From Chlorops oryzae (Eukaryota > Arthropoda > Insecta > Diptera > Chloropidae), in contig CM035806.1 in assembly GCA_020466095.1 (NCBI GenBank), positions 70,809,277-70,873,276 of the forward strand: 64,000 bases of DNA. Reading direction: 5' to 3'. Shown here in pieces: positions 32,930 through 42,449 of the stretch (position 1 is the stretch's first letter; every line of letters starts with the position of its first letter). The translations under genes and the position numbers were made by a program. The notes beneath the pieces are model-generated. The model had not been told where the DNA came from and made no database searches. It was given only the letters and a program-made list of their open reading frames with translations.

Positions 32930-33459
32930 ATAGCAAACGAAGGACTTAATTACAACCAACGAAAATTCCAAACGAAGTTTAATTGCCACTTTTTTGCATT
33001 CATTTGGGATGGAAAAATTATTTTCATGTGCTAAGACTTATGAATGTTAATAAAAATAATATTTAGTGGCCGACCATATATTCCGACATCATACAGTGGA
33101 GCGGGAGGGGGATTTAAAATTGTCAAAAATTGGCTGACTTAATATATGGACAGTCCCTTCCGAAAAACGAAAAAATTGCTTTCCTCATATTTGCAAAACG
33201 CCTTTCAAATAGCTAGCTGACACACAGAGAATCAAAACTCACACCAATACAGATTCTCGGCTGCTTAAAAAAATCCAAACAAAGTCGAAAAAGCATATTG
33301 AAAATTACATATTCCTTTTGCCCATTTAAATCAGCGTACGAAGAACGGAAAACTTCAAGGGGACTAAAAACAAAACAAAATATAATACTCATTCAGTTGC
33401 AAGCGAACTGAAAATCAAAATTTTCTATGCAACCAAATCCGCTTCTCGAACTTGTTATA

Positions 33460-35111
33460 CAGCTACGGTCAGCGAATTAAGAACGATCGAAATATCGATT
33501 AAAAATGTATTTTTCGGTTTTGAAATACAAAAAAGAAAAAAAAAAAACCATTCTTCGAAAGTAAGGCATTACCTGCATCACAAAATACTTAAGGAGTTTT
33601 ATCTGAAACCTTTAACGTGTGAAAGTTATTAAGCTACCAATCGAACCAAGCTTGGTCACGTAATTAAGAACGTGAAATGGCTTTTCGAAAAAAAAACATG
33701 TTCACAAACTGAGTTTTTTTTTTTTTTTTTAAATCTTAAGTTTAATACTTAGTAGGATATCCCTTTTGAGCAATCACTGCTTCACACCGCTTTTTCATGG
33801 ACTTAATAAGTGTTTGGCACCGTTTAGCAGGAATTGCATACCATACCGCTTTAACTTTTTCGAATAACTCGTCCAAATTGGTTATTTTCTCCATGCTGAT
33901 GGCATTTTTCACGTCTCCCCAAAGGTGTTCAATTGGATTAAGATCCGCACTCGACGATGCCCACTCCAAAACCCGAATTGAATTATCTTCAAAAAACTTT
34001 TTTGTCAACTTGGCAGTGTGCTTTGGATCGTTATCCTGTTGAAACATCCAAATAACAGGCAAATGCTCCTCCGCCCAAGGCAACATTACCTCCTTTAGAA
34101 TGTTTACGTATATCTCCTTTGTCATAATACCATTAATTCGGTAAATTGGTCCAACGCCCCACCATGACATACAGCCCCAAATAAATATCGAACCGCCACC
34201 GTGCTTTACTACTGTTGTGCAGTAGCGTGGATCGATTGCGGTATTAACTGGACGCCTTACGAACCTTCTACCATCTGGACCCATCCGATTGATTTTTGTT
34301 TCATCGCTCCAGAGTAAATATTTCCATTGAGACTCAGTCCAGTCCCTGTGTTTCTTAGCAAAGCTCATTCGACGCCGTCTTTGTTTTAGTGTCACCATTG
34401 GTTTCTTGCGCATTATACGCCCATAAAGCCCGAACTCTCGTAAGCGACGGGCAACAGTTTCTCTGGATAAGACAATTGAATATTCAGAGTTTAATTGTCG
34501 CTGGATATCGCGTGCGCTTTTTTTTGGGTCTTTCTCCGAAAGGCGTTTAATCAAGCGGTCCTCTTTTTCCGTCGTTTTCCTGCCGATTCTTCGTCTTTGC
34601 ACTTTTTCTGTGGTGTTGTTTTTTGAAAAGTACTTTAGTGCTTGGAATACCTTTGTTTTAGAGCATTGGAGTTGGGCTGCGATTTTTCCCATGGACATGC
34701 CGGCCTCTCGCAGTTCGACAATTGCTCTCCTTTCGGTTGACGTACAGCTTTTAGCTTTTCCCATCTTCTAATTATTATTTTTTCGTTTAAAAATATTAAA
34801 TAGTATTTAAATTAAGATACAAATATGTTCTGCATCAAAAATTTACATTCACTTACATTATTTGTAACAAAATCTCAAATTTTCTGAATCGTTCTTAATT
34901 GTGTGACACAACGAAAACGTGGTTGACAATGACAAATAGCAAATATTTTGCCTCATGGCAAACTAACTTGAAAATAACGGTGCTTGCCATATGAGCGGGA
35001 CGTTGGGGATGTTGGCAAAATAGAAATGAAACTTTTATACCTAATAAATTTTTTGCATTTATCGATTAATTATTTTATTTTACATCGTTCTTAATTCTAT
35101 GACCGTAGCTG
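33460..35111 (-). mobile_element. Complete Tc1-type element with IR/DR ends
   Basis: The terminal repeats start CAGCTACGGTCA at both ends and are flanked by TA at 33458-33459 and 35112-35113. The motif AATTAAGAACG occurs twice at each end (about 33477 and 33661; inverted at about 34891 and 35085), giving an IR/DR arrangement of about 200 bp. The element is 1652 bp and encloses an intact transposase gene. Nothing in it is visibly broken, so it could be recently or still mobile. Confidence 0.9.
33742..34764 (-). CDS. Tc1-type transposase, intact, 340 aa
   Basis: A cut-and-paste transposase that binds its own terminal repeats and inserts at TA. The ATG at 34764 begins MGKAKSCTSTERRAIVELRE. Residues 1-110 form the paired-like double helix-turn-helix with a GRKT linker (RRRIGRKTTEKED). 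The catalytic triad is complete: Asp in LLWSDETKINRMG, Asp in MFQQDNDPKHTAK and Glu in SSADLNPIEHLWG. There are 34 residues between the last two, i.e. DD34E, the Tc1 signature. A length of 340 aa is the normal family size. It is a single exon with no stop or frameshift, and lies centrally between IR/DR ends. One of the few genes in the window that could be functional. Confidence 0.93.
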   Translation of the reverse strand: MGKAKSCTSTERRAIVELREAGMSMGKIAAQLQCSKTKVFQALKYFSKNNTTEKVQRRRIGRKTTEKEDRLIKRLSEKDPKKSARDIQRQLNSEYSIVLSRETVARRLREFGLYGRIMRKKPMVTLKQRRRRMSFAKKHRDWTESQWKYLLWSDETKINRMGPDGRRFVRRPVNTAIDPRYCTTVVKHGGGSIFIWGCMSWWGVGPIYRINGIMTKEIYVNILKEVMLPWAEEHLPVIWMFQQDNDPKHTAKLTKKFFEDNSIRVLEWASSSADLNPIEHLWGDVKNAISMEKITNLDELFEKVKAVWYAIPAKRCQTLIKSMKKRCEAVIAQKGYPTKY

Positions 35112-35199
35112 TATGTTCGGTAGCTAATAGCCACCGCACATTTAAGCGCTTAGTGAGCGAGAAATTGACTTTGGAGTCTCCTTATATCTATACTCTTTG

Positions 35200-35859
35200 A
35201 TGCAAGGACATATTGTTGGCGTCACGGTGGACGATGTGAAAAAGAAATGGAAGAACCTCCGTACACAGTACCTCCGCGAGTTGAAGCTAATCTCCAATTC
35301 AAAAAAAAACGGCAGTGGCGCATGCGAAATTTATAGTCCGAATTTGTGGTGCTTTGACCAGTTGTTTTTTTTTGGAACAACACTGCGTAGCGAGGGATAG
35401 CGAAGACAACATCAGTGTAAGATATAACATATGAAGATATAAGCAACCGAAAATTAATTAATATTGTTTTCAGTCTGAGAGCTCACGGATCGAATTTGAC
35501 GAGAACACTTTACCAAATCCAATAGTGAATGAAGAAGAGCCCATTGCTAAAATACCTGCTAAAAAAAAACCAGGAAAAAAATGGCTGAGTGCGAAGCGGA
35601 ATTTTCCAGCTTCAAAGAGCTTATTGCCCAGAGAAAGAAAGTGCTGGAATTTAGTTGGCTTGGTACGGCGGTAGCCACTCAAATGGAGTCCATCAACAGA
35701 AAACACAAGCAGAATGCGGCTTGGGAGATTCAACAAGTGTTGAGAAAATACATTGAACTATCCGAGAAGGAGAACGAAGCCGCCGCTACTTCATCTTCCG
35801 CAACAGAAGACATATTGAAACTTTCAATGAGAGGAATTTTCGAGGACGATGACTTCTAG
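35200..35859 (+). pseudogene. PIF/Harbinger accessory protein with MADF domain, 5'-truncated
   Basis: Encodes the DNA-binding partner usually paired with a Harbinger transposase. Exon 1 starts right after the TIR at 35199, so the MADF N-terminus is missing; what remains is VTVDDVKKKWKNLRTQYLRE...FDQL, the C-terminal half of a MADF (Adf-1-type Myb/SANT) domain. The read frame stops at 35400 only because of a T-run slip: the neighbouring frame continues (FFLEQHCVARDSEDNIS) to a GTAAGA donor near 35419. Exon 2 follows TTTTCAG at 35473. A second slip occurs in the A run near 35575; the frame then reads MAECEAEFSSFKELIAQRKK and ends IFEDDDF. It converges with the transposase gene on the other strand. 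Confidence 0.75.
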
Positions 35860-36113
35860 TGACGAAATATTTTTTTTACGAATTTGACTTATTTTTTTTA
35901 TTTTTCTCTTTGATAGTTTTAAGAACGTTATGAATTTACCATTTTTAATTTTTTTTATAACAAAGAACTGTAATGAATTTACCAATAGTTCAATAGCTTT
36001 AATAAAAAATTGAAGACATTTTTTTTATTTAAAAACGAAGTGAATGTTTTTATTGTATATTTGCAGTAGAAGTTTAATGGAAGTAATTCATGATAGAATA
36101 ATAGAATGACTCA
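35860..36113. other. Short A+T-rich gap between the convergent Harbinger genes
   Basis: AATAAA signals for the plus-strand gene occur here (for example 36000-36005), and the stop of the minus-strand transposase is at its right edge. Confidence 0.5.
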
Positions 36114-36689
36114 TTAGTTAGGCTGACACCAATCCAGCATTCCGTCTTCATTGAAGTATTTCATGAATTCTTGGCGAATGTTCTCTGCCTCACCCCTGCG
36201 TGGGTTGTACGGCGTGTCAGATGTAGAAGAAAGGGTGCCTGGAATTTCTTCGGTACCGGCGATCTCAGTTGGTGTATCACCTTTTTCCATTAAAAAGTTG
36301 TGTAGAGCACAACACGCCAACGCCACTTTTTGGACTGTACCCACTCTAACCTGCATTGGAGCAAGGAAGACTCTAAATCGACTGGAGAGTATCCCAAAAG
36401 CATGCTCCACGACGTGTTTTGCTCGGGATAGCCTTTTGTTGAAGACTTGTTTCTCTCGGCATTGGGTATGGTATGGGTACGGCTTCATCAAGTGCGTCTG
36501 CAGAGGAAATCATCTCCAAGGACGACGTAAGGTAGACATCGACCTCTTCCGATTTCGCTGGCTTGTGGCAGTTCATCCTCGTCTTTTAAAACGTCGCTTA
36601 GCTTACTCCGCAGGAACAGTCCGGAATCGTTACAACGACCGTTGCACCCGACATCAATAAAAACGAATTTGCAGTTCGCATCTACAAGG
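36114..36689 (-). pseudogene. PIF/Harbinger transposase, exon 4 (3' part)
   Basis: Continues exon 4 after the LTR insertion. It carries the middle catalytic block (VDANCKFVFIDVGCNGRCND) and, after a one-base frameshift near 36513, the C-terminal block KPYPYHTQCREKQVFNKRLS then RAKHVVEHAFGILSSRFRVF with the catalytic Glu. It ends at a stop at 36114 after a short tail. Block order and content fit DDE_Tnp_4 of PIF/Harbinger transposases. The frameshift and the LTR insertion inactivate it. Confidence 0.85.
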
Positions 36690-37276
36690 TGTTGTGAGTC
36701 ACTTCTACCGAAGTCACGTCACACTGCCGGCACTAAGAAGAAAATAGCAAAGTGTCATCAATAATGCAAAAACGAAGAAACGATAGCGATCGAGTGCAAT
36801 GTGTCAACAAAGCTCGACGGTTGAAATATGAAGCTATCATATTCAAACAGTGGTCAGTGGGCCAAATGCAGAATTGGGTCACCAATTATTACTTAATAGC
36901 GCAGCAACGTGGAAAGAGAACTGGGTCAGCGCGACAACAACAGCCAGCTGAAGAAATAGAACGATGCAGAGACGCAGAAGAGCACACTGGAAATGATCGA
37001 CTCGAGGAAAGTGCATGCAAAGCACTTTCTGATTATAAAAGCTGATCATCGAGCAACGGAAAGGGACTTGCATTTTGGAATCGACAAGTACACTATCAGA
37101 TCTCAACTTTGGCGCACCTACTTACGAGCCAGGACGACAAAGTGTGGATCTGCGTGTTAGCTAGGGATTAGGGCAGTAAGTAAGCTAGAATAGAAACTAT
37201 TAAAAGGACTTTATTAAATAAACATTTCTTATAACCGAATAAAGTCAGTGTTTTTATTTGGGAAAGTACGGAGTGG
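36690..37276 (+). repeat. Left LTR copy, 3'-truncated
   Basis: Starts TGTTGTGAGTCACTTC. Common with 38445-39014 over 570 bp and with the minus copy over most of its length. It extends to ...GGGAAAGTACGGAGT like the minus copy, then breaks into unrelated sequence, so it lacks the LTR end and primer site. AATAAA lies at about 37218. The 97-codon frame within is repeated in all LTR copies but has no family resemblance. Confidence 0.8.
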
Positions 37277-37283
37277 GAGCAGA

Positions 37284-37429
37284 TCTGAAATTGAGTCATC
37301 TTCCATTCACAAAAACTTTTCTGAAATTGAGTCATCTTCCATTCACAAAAACTTTTCTGAAATTGAGTCATCTTCCATTCACAAAAACTTTTCTGAAATT
37401 GAGTCATCTTCCATTCACAAAAAACTTTT
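37284..37429. repeat. Four tandem 36-bp repeats
   Basis: Units start TCTGAAATTGAGTCATC at 37284, 37320, 37356 and 37392 and are nearly identical. The period of 36 keeps a frame open on both strands, but no gene is implied. Confidence 0.9.
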
Positions 37430-37497
37430 AAAAATTACGTTCACAAAACGAATTATAAAATCGTCATTATTCTCATCAATTGCGACTCAAAATTAAA

Positions 37498-37539
<42 letters not shown>

Positions 37540-38431
37540 ATAAAAAAATAGAAAGTAATTGCAATTGAATTGACAGTTGCACATACTTTCGATATAATTA
37601 TAAGATAAAAGGTTTTATTCAAACCTTCCAAAAAGAGGGGAAGGGAGCTATTAAAATAAGAATTTTAAACTCAAAATTGCCAAATTGAAACTATGATTAC
37701 AAATGAAAAATTATTTTTGAAACTTCTAATTATATAAAATTTGGAGAAGCGTTAATTCGAGTTAAGTACATAATATGAAAAAAATAAGATAAAAACAAAA
37801 TATAACTAGAGTTAAGAGAAAACAAAATATATATAAATATAGTGAAATGCATAAAATCAAGTAAGAATCCTCAATTTAAATAATGGATTTAAATTAAATT
37901 CTGAATTAACAATGTTAACTAAAATATGCATATACATATATTATCAAGGATGTAAAATTGGATAAGTAGAGAAATTATATAAGATTCACAACTAAAGCCT
38001 AGGAAAAGGAAAATTTTAGATAGTTTGTCAAACACTGAGATCTGCACGACTTCACCGTTACGTAGCAGCGCAAAATGGCCGAAAATCTTGGACTCACCGA
38101 TGAGAACTTCACTGAAACACCAGCATTACGAAACGACGGTAATATATTTGCAACAAGTCCAGACGCACTAAAGATCACCTGAAGATTGATAACTGCATAC
38201 AACAAATTCGAAAAATACAACAAAGTTTTAACAACTCTGGCGCAATCCCAAACATCGTTGGCATTACCATCATGACCTATGAAGCACTATGCGACCTATG
38301 ATCACTGCTCTTCCAATTCAATTATCGAGGGCCAACCTATGCTGCCTGCTGATATTTTCCGCAGCAAACCCTTGCGAAGCATAACACAATTGACGAAATA
38401 CGAACCCGTCACTATGCTCGTGACTTTTCAG
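37430..38431 (+). other. Internal non-coding region of the rearranged LTR element
   Basis: It has an A run at about 37498-37536, A+T-rich filler, and a stretch at 38073-38280 starting ATGGCCGAAAATCTTGGAC that is open for 35 codons and then stops. The last may be a gag relic. Confidence 0.5.
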
Positions 38432-38444
38432 AAAAGGGGAGGGA
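38432..38444 (+). promoter_or_regulatory. Polypurine tract AAAAGGGGAGGGA
   Basis: A 13-base purine tract immediately before the LTR start TGTTGTGAG at 38445, the expected primer for plus-strand DNA synthesis. It proves that the 38445 copy is a 3' LTR. Confidence 0.8.
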
Positions 38445-39014
38445 TGTTGTGAGTCACTTCTACCGAAGTCACGTCACACTGCCGGCACTAAGAAGAAAAT
38501 AGCAAAGTGTCATCAATAATGCAGAAACGAAGAAACGATAGCGATCGAGTGCAATGTGTCAACAAAGCTCGACGGTTGAAATATGAAGCTATCATATTCA
38601 AACAGTGGTCAGTGGGCCAAATGCAGAATTGGGTCACCAATTATTACTTAATAGCGCAGCAACATGGAAAGAGAACTGGGTCAGCGCGACAACAACAGCC
38701 AGCTGAAGAAATAGAACGATGCAGAGACGCAGAAGAGCACACTGGAAATGATCGACTCGAGGAAAGTGCATGCAAAGCACTTTCTGATTATAAAAGCTGA
38801 TCATCGAGCAACGGAAAGGGACTTGCATTTTGGAATCGACAAGTACACTATCAGATCTCAACTTTGGCGCACCTACTTACGAGCCAGGACGACAAAGTGT
38901 GGATCTGCGTGTTAGCTAGGGATTAGGGCAGTAAGTAAGCTAGAATAGAAACTATTAAAAGGACTTTATTAAATAAACATTTCTTATAACCGAATAAAGT
39001 CAGTGTTTTTATTT
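38445..39014 (+). repeat. 3' LTR copy, interrupted before its end
   Basis: 570 bp nearly identical to 36690-37259. The match breaks at 39014, where the inverted block begins; the missing LTR end reappears at 39921-39952. Confidence 0.8.
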
Positions 39015-39426
39015 TATCCCCTTCCTGCTTTGTGCCGCTAAGGTGTCCTTCGGAAGTTTCACTCACACCCGGATCCTGATGAATTAGGTTTCACCACTGT
39101 TCGACAGGTTATAGCAGTACAGTACAAAAAGGTTCAAACAAATGAATCGATACAATTCGGAATATTTTTGCCATTTTTCACTAAAGTGCCTTTCGGAAGT
39201 TTCACTCACGCCCAGGCCCCACTGAATTAGGTTTCACCACTGTTCAGTAGGTTTCAGTGAATGACTCAAATATGCCCAATAAATATCAATTTTAACCCAC
39301 TGTGGCCAAACAATATTTTATTTTATTATTTTGCAAAGTTGACCTGGCACTTGCAATTTAAGTTAAAACTTCACGGATCGTAATTCGTTCCCAACTATCC
39401 TTAGTCGAAAACCGGCTGCGCCATAA
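39015..39426 (-). other. Inverted leader with primer-binding site
   Basis: Minus-strand leader starting with a short spacer and TGGCGCAGCCGG (39412-39423). It contains two copies of a block with 'tcggaagtttcactcac' and 'gaattaggtttcaccactgttc' (near 39052 and 39187). No gene. Confidence 0.65.
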
Positions 39427-39952
39427 TGTTGTGCGTGCTGGGGGGAAGGACCTCGCGTAAAGCGCCAATAAGGACTCCGTACTTTCCCAAATAAAAACAC
39501 TGACTTTATTCGGTTATAAGAAATGTTTATTTAATAAAGTCCTTTTAATAGTTTCTATTCTAGCTTACTTACTGCCCTAATCCCTAGCTAACACGCAGAT
39601 CCACACTTTGTCGTCCTGGCTCGTAAGTAGGTGCGCCAAAGTTGAGATCTGATAGTGTACTTGTCGATTCCAAAATGCAAGTCCCTTTCCGTTGCTCGAT
39701 GATCAGCTTTTATAATCAGAAAGTGCTTTGCATGCACTTTCCTCGAGTCGATCATTTCCAGTGTGCTCTTCTGCGTCTCTGCATCGTTCTATTTCTTCAG
39801 CTGGCTGTTGTTGTCGCGCTGACCCAGTTCTCTTTCCATGTTGCTGCGCTATTAAGTAATAATTGGTGACCCAATTCTGCATTTGGCCCACTGACCACTG
39901 TTTGAATATGATAGCTTCATGCGCGAGGTCCTTCCCCCCAGCACGCACAACA
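39427..39952 (-). repeat. Inverted LTR copy with self-complementary 30-bp ends
   Basis: Minus-strand LTR that ends ...CCCCCCAGCACGCACAACA at 39427, directly before the primer site. Its other end at 39952 starts TGTTGTGCGTGCTGGGGGG, the exact inverse of that 3' end, in place of the normal first 140 bp (TGTTGTGAGTCAC...). The LTR-like unit is thus a chimera. Confidence 0.75.
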
Positions 39953-39956
39953 AAGG

Positions 39957-40129
39957 GCTAAAAGAACGATACTCCCATTCCCTTTGTAATTGTAGAAAAA
40001 CGCTCCATCTTCTTTTGGAGACCTAAAAGTTAAATGTTTCCCATCCAATGCACCTATACAATTTGGGAATTGCCACTTGAGTGCAAACTCCTTTGCTATG
40101 GCCTCCCATTCTAAGCGGCTGGAGGGAAA
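39957..40129 (-). pseudogene. PIF/Harbinger transposase, exon 4 (5' part)
   Basis: After a TTGTTACAG acceptor the exon reads FPSSRLEWEAIAKEFALKWQ and then FPNCIGALDGKHL, the first catalytic Asp region of PIF/Harbinger transposases, and FYNYKGNGSIVLLAL. It is cut by the LTR element at the Leu codon and continues in frame at 36689. Confidence 0.85.
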
Positions 40130-40200
40130 CTGTAACAAAAACAAATAATATAATATGGAAATGTGAGTATTTGTTATTTTATACAAAAATCCATTTATAC

Positions 40201-40316
40201 CTTTAAATACGTCGATTTCAGCTTCCTGTAAAGGGCATCACACACTTCCGGAATTATTTTGCTAATCGATGCCTTCGACAACCGTGTCTGGTAGTCCAAA
40301 CTCATATAACACTCAC
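40201..40316 (-). pseudogene. PIF/Harbinger transposase, exon 3
   Basis: 116-bp exon between a TTTTTAG acceptor and a GTATAAAT donor; the intron to exon 4 is 71 bp (40130-40200). Encodes ECYMSLDYQTRLSKASISKI then IPEVCDALYRKLKSTYLK, the conserved block just ahead of the first catalytic Asp. It joins exon 2 (…LRFLATG) in phase. The ORF seen upstream to 40428 is intron sequence. Confidence 0.85.
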
Positions 40317-40598
40317 CTAAAAAGTATTCAACGATTATAACCAGCCATGCACAAAAGGCATTCAAAAAAGGCAAAAGAGCAGCAAAAAATAGAAGCTCGT
40401 GTACGTATATAAAGCGAGAGTTTTTCAAACAAAAATCGGTTCTCGTTTAGAACTCAAAGCGAGAACTTCGAAGTTTGCGTCGAAAATATTGAATTTTCTC
40501 ACTGCGGAAAAAAAACTAGCGAGTACACTGTACAAATTTGCCTTTTTAAAATCACTTTTCGATTTTTTTATAGCTATAATATTATTTTAAATAAAAAA
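40317..40598. other. Edge of Harbinger intron and 5' side of the hAT element
   Basis: No clear hAT terminal repeat could be placed. A hairpin-like pair around 'cggttctcgtttagaactcaaagcgagaac' (40437-40466, quoted in part) is visible. Confidence 0.4.
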
Positions 40599-42384
40599 TG
40601 TTTAAAATTGAATGGGAATACGAGTTTTTTTTTTTGTTTTGAATTCTTTAAATAAAGCACAATGTTTAGTGTGCACCAAAGAAATGCGCACTTGTAAAAA
40701 GGACCATTTGCGTCAGCACTACCAACGCCTGCATGGTGATTATATTAATTTAAGCCCAGATGAGCGTATTATAAAGCTCTTTGAGCTTAAATCCATATTT
40801 TTGTCAACGGCCGTAGCCCAACCTAATACGCAGGAGACCGAATCTTATGCCAAAAAAAAGGCATCATATATAGTAAGTCTGGCCTTAGCTCAAAAAGGAA
40901 AGGTCTTATCAGATGGAATTTTCTTTAAAGATCTTGCTGTGTCGGTTTTAGAATGCTTTGGAGCTCAAGGTATAGAATTAAGCCAAATGATAAGGGATGT
41001 TCCCTTATCACGCACAACTATTACCCATCGCATAGAGGAAATCGGCGACTATATAAACTCGATGGTAAAACTAAGTATAAGAAACTCAAAATTTTATTCC
41101 ATATGCTTAGACGAAAGCACAGATATAACTGATGTCTGCCAGCTTTTAATTTGTTTTAGAAGTGTTGACTCCGATTTTAACATAACTGAAGATATCTTAT
41201 GCCTTAGTTCGTTGCACAAAAATTGCCGTGGAAAAGATATTTTTGATGCAGTCAACGAACGAATTTTTTCCTTTGCCAGTAGAGAAAAGTTAGCTTCTGT
41301 GTGCACTGACGGTGCAAGAGTAATGGTTGGTAGAAATAAGGGCTTTGCTGGTCACCTCCTATCAAACAACATCATTGTCCCAACATTTCATTGTATAATC
41401 CACCAGGAGCAGCTTTTCGCAAAGTCCGTTGGATATGGGGATACAATGAAAATATTGGTTTCAATAATAAAGAAGATAAGAGGTGGTCACCATGCGCTTA
41501 CCCATCGAATGTTCCGATCGTTCCTTGAAGAAATCGAAGCAGACCATCCCGATATTCTGTTGTATACAGAAGTTAGATGGCTCAGCAAAGGAAAGTGTAT
41601 TGAACGACTGTATAATTTGAGAAACGAGATTGCGCAATTTCTGGAAAGTGAAATGTCTGCCGAAGGGGTACAACTAGCTACGTACTTAAAGGACCCCGAT
41701 TTTTTATTAAAGTTTGCTTTCTTGGGTGATGTTACTTTATTATTTTCTCATTTAAACTTATGTTTGCAGGGAAAATACAAAAACATTTTCGATTTAGTAT
41801 CAATAGTTGATAACTGGAAAGCTAGAATGTCATGTCTTGAGCAACAGTTTAAAAATGGGGATCTTAGTTACTTTCCGAAAACCAATGAAATTTCAAAATT
41901 ACATAAATTAGAACATAAGCTGCCTATCTTTTTGAGTACATTCAACGAAATAGCCTCAAATTGTAGCAATCATTTTAAGGACTTTGACAAAATTCGTAAC
42001 TTAATTTCTCTGCATGACAACCCCTTTACGTGTGCATCTGATGATTTCGATATTGGGATCAAACTTGAACTTGCTCAGTTTCAATCTGATGTCTTTCTAC
42101 CACTGGAAAAAGGTTTAGATCTATGGCGCCAAATTAAAGCCGATAAATATCCACTGATAATAGAAAAAATGTATCAGCTTTACTCTTTTTTTGGTTCGAC
42201 TTATAACTGTGAATCGTCGTTTTCTGCCTTGTCGTTCATTAAAAACAAGCACCGCAATCGAATTAGTGACAAACACTTAGAGGACTTGCTTAGAATTAAG
42301 TGCTGCACCTATAAAATAAATATAGATGAGTGCATTGAATTTGGCTTATGTAAAGAAAATCAATTAATTTTAAAAATTAATTGA
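40599..42384 (+). pseudogene. hAT transposase (ZBED/SCAND3-like), nearly intact, about 590 aa
   Basis: A cut-and-paste transposase. The uninterrupted frame starts at the ATG at 40612. An ATG at 40599 (MFKIEWEYE) would join it if the T11 run at 40624-40634 had one more T, and that start gives a more typical N-terminus. Features are a BED/C2H2-like finger (CLVCTKEMR...HLRQHYQRLH, about residues 18-40), a catalytic region with SICLDESTDITDVCQLL and LASVCTDGARVMVG, the insertion-domain landmark TEVRWLSKGKCIERL, and the C-terminal hAT dimerisation domain (SFFGSTYNCESSFSALSFIK...HLEDLLRIKC). Length is normal for the group. Terminal repeats were not recognised. It lies in the second intron of the Harbinger transposase gene. 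Apart from the start it looks functional. Confidence 0.85.
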
Positions 42385-42449
42385 AAAATCCTTTTAAATT
42401 TTTACCACACCCAACAATTATTTTTTCCAGTGCAATGCATAAACTAGCT

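Larger units (their letters stand above)
31893..35199. mobile_element. TIR element of unknown superfamily carrying a nested Tc1 element
   Basis: The outer ends are CAAAGAGTATAG and CTATACTCTTTG, and the inverted similarity extends about 95 bp (shared GGTGGTTATTAGCTACCGA-like block at 31959-31979 and its inverse at 35120-35140). Without the Tc1 insertion it is about 1.65 kb and non-coding, apart from a tRNA-like unit. The left flank is piggyBac coding DNA and the right flank is Harbinger MADF coding DNA, with no shared target duplication. The two ends therefore may derive from different insertions joined by recombination. Confidence 0.6.
36690..39952. mobile_element. Rearranged LTR retrotransposon with partly inverted content, TSD AAGG
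   Basis: The insertion interrupts Harbinger exon 4. Its 4-bp duplications AAGG lie at 36686-36689 and 39953-39956, and the coding frame closes across them. From left: an LTR copy (36690-37276, 3' end missing), internal sequence, a polypurine tract, and a second LTR copy in the same direction (38445-39014). Then comes an inverted block of leader, primer site and most of an LTR (39015-39920, minus), and finally 32 bp that equal the normal LTR 3' end in plus orientation (39921-39952). There is no coding capacity for gag or pol. Confidence 0.8.

Noticed and set aside
37284..37429. 36-bp repeats as a CRISPR array
   Set aside because: Direct tandem repeats with no spacers; part of an LTR element interior.
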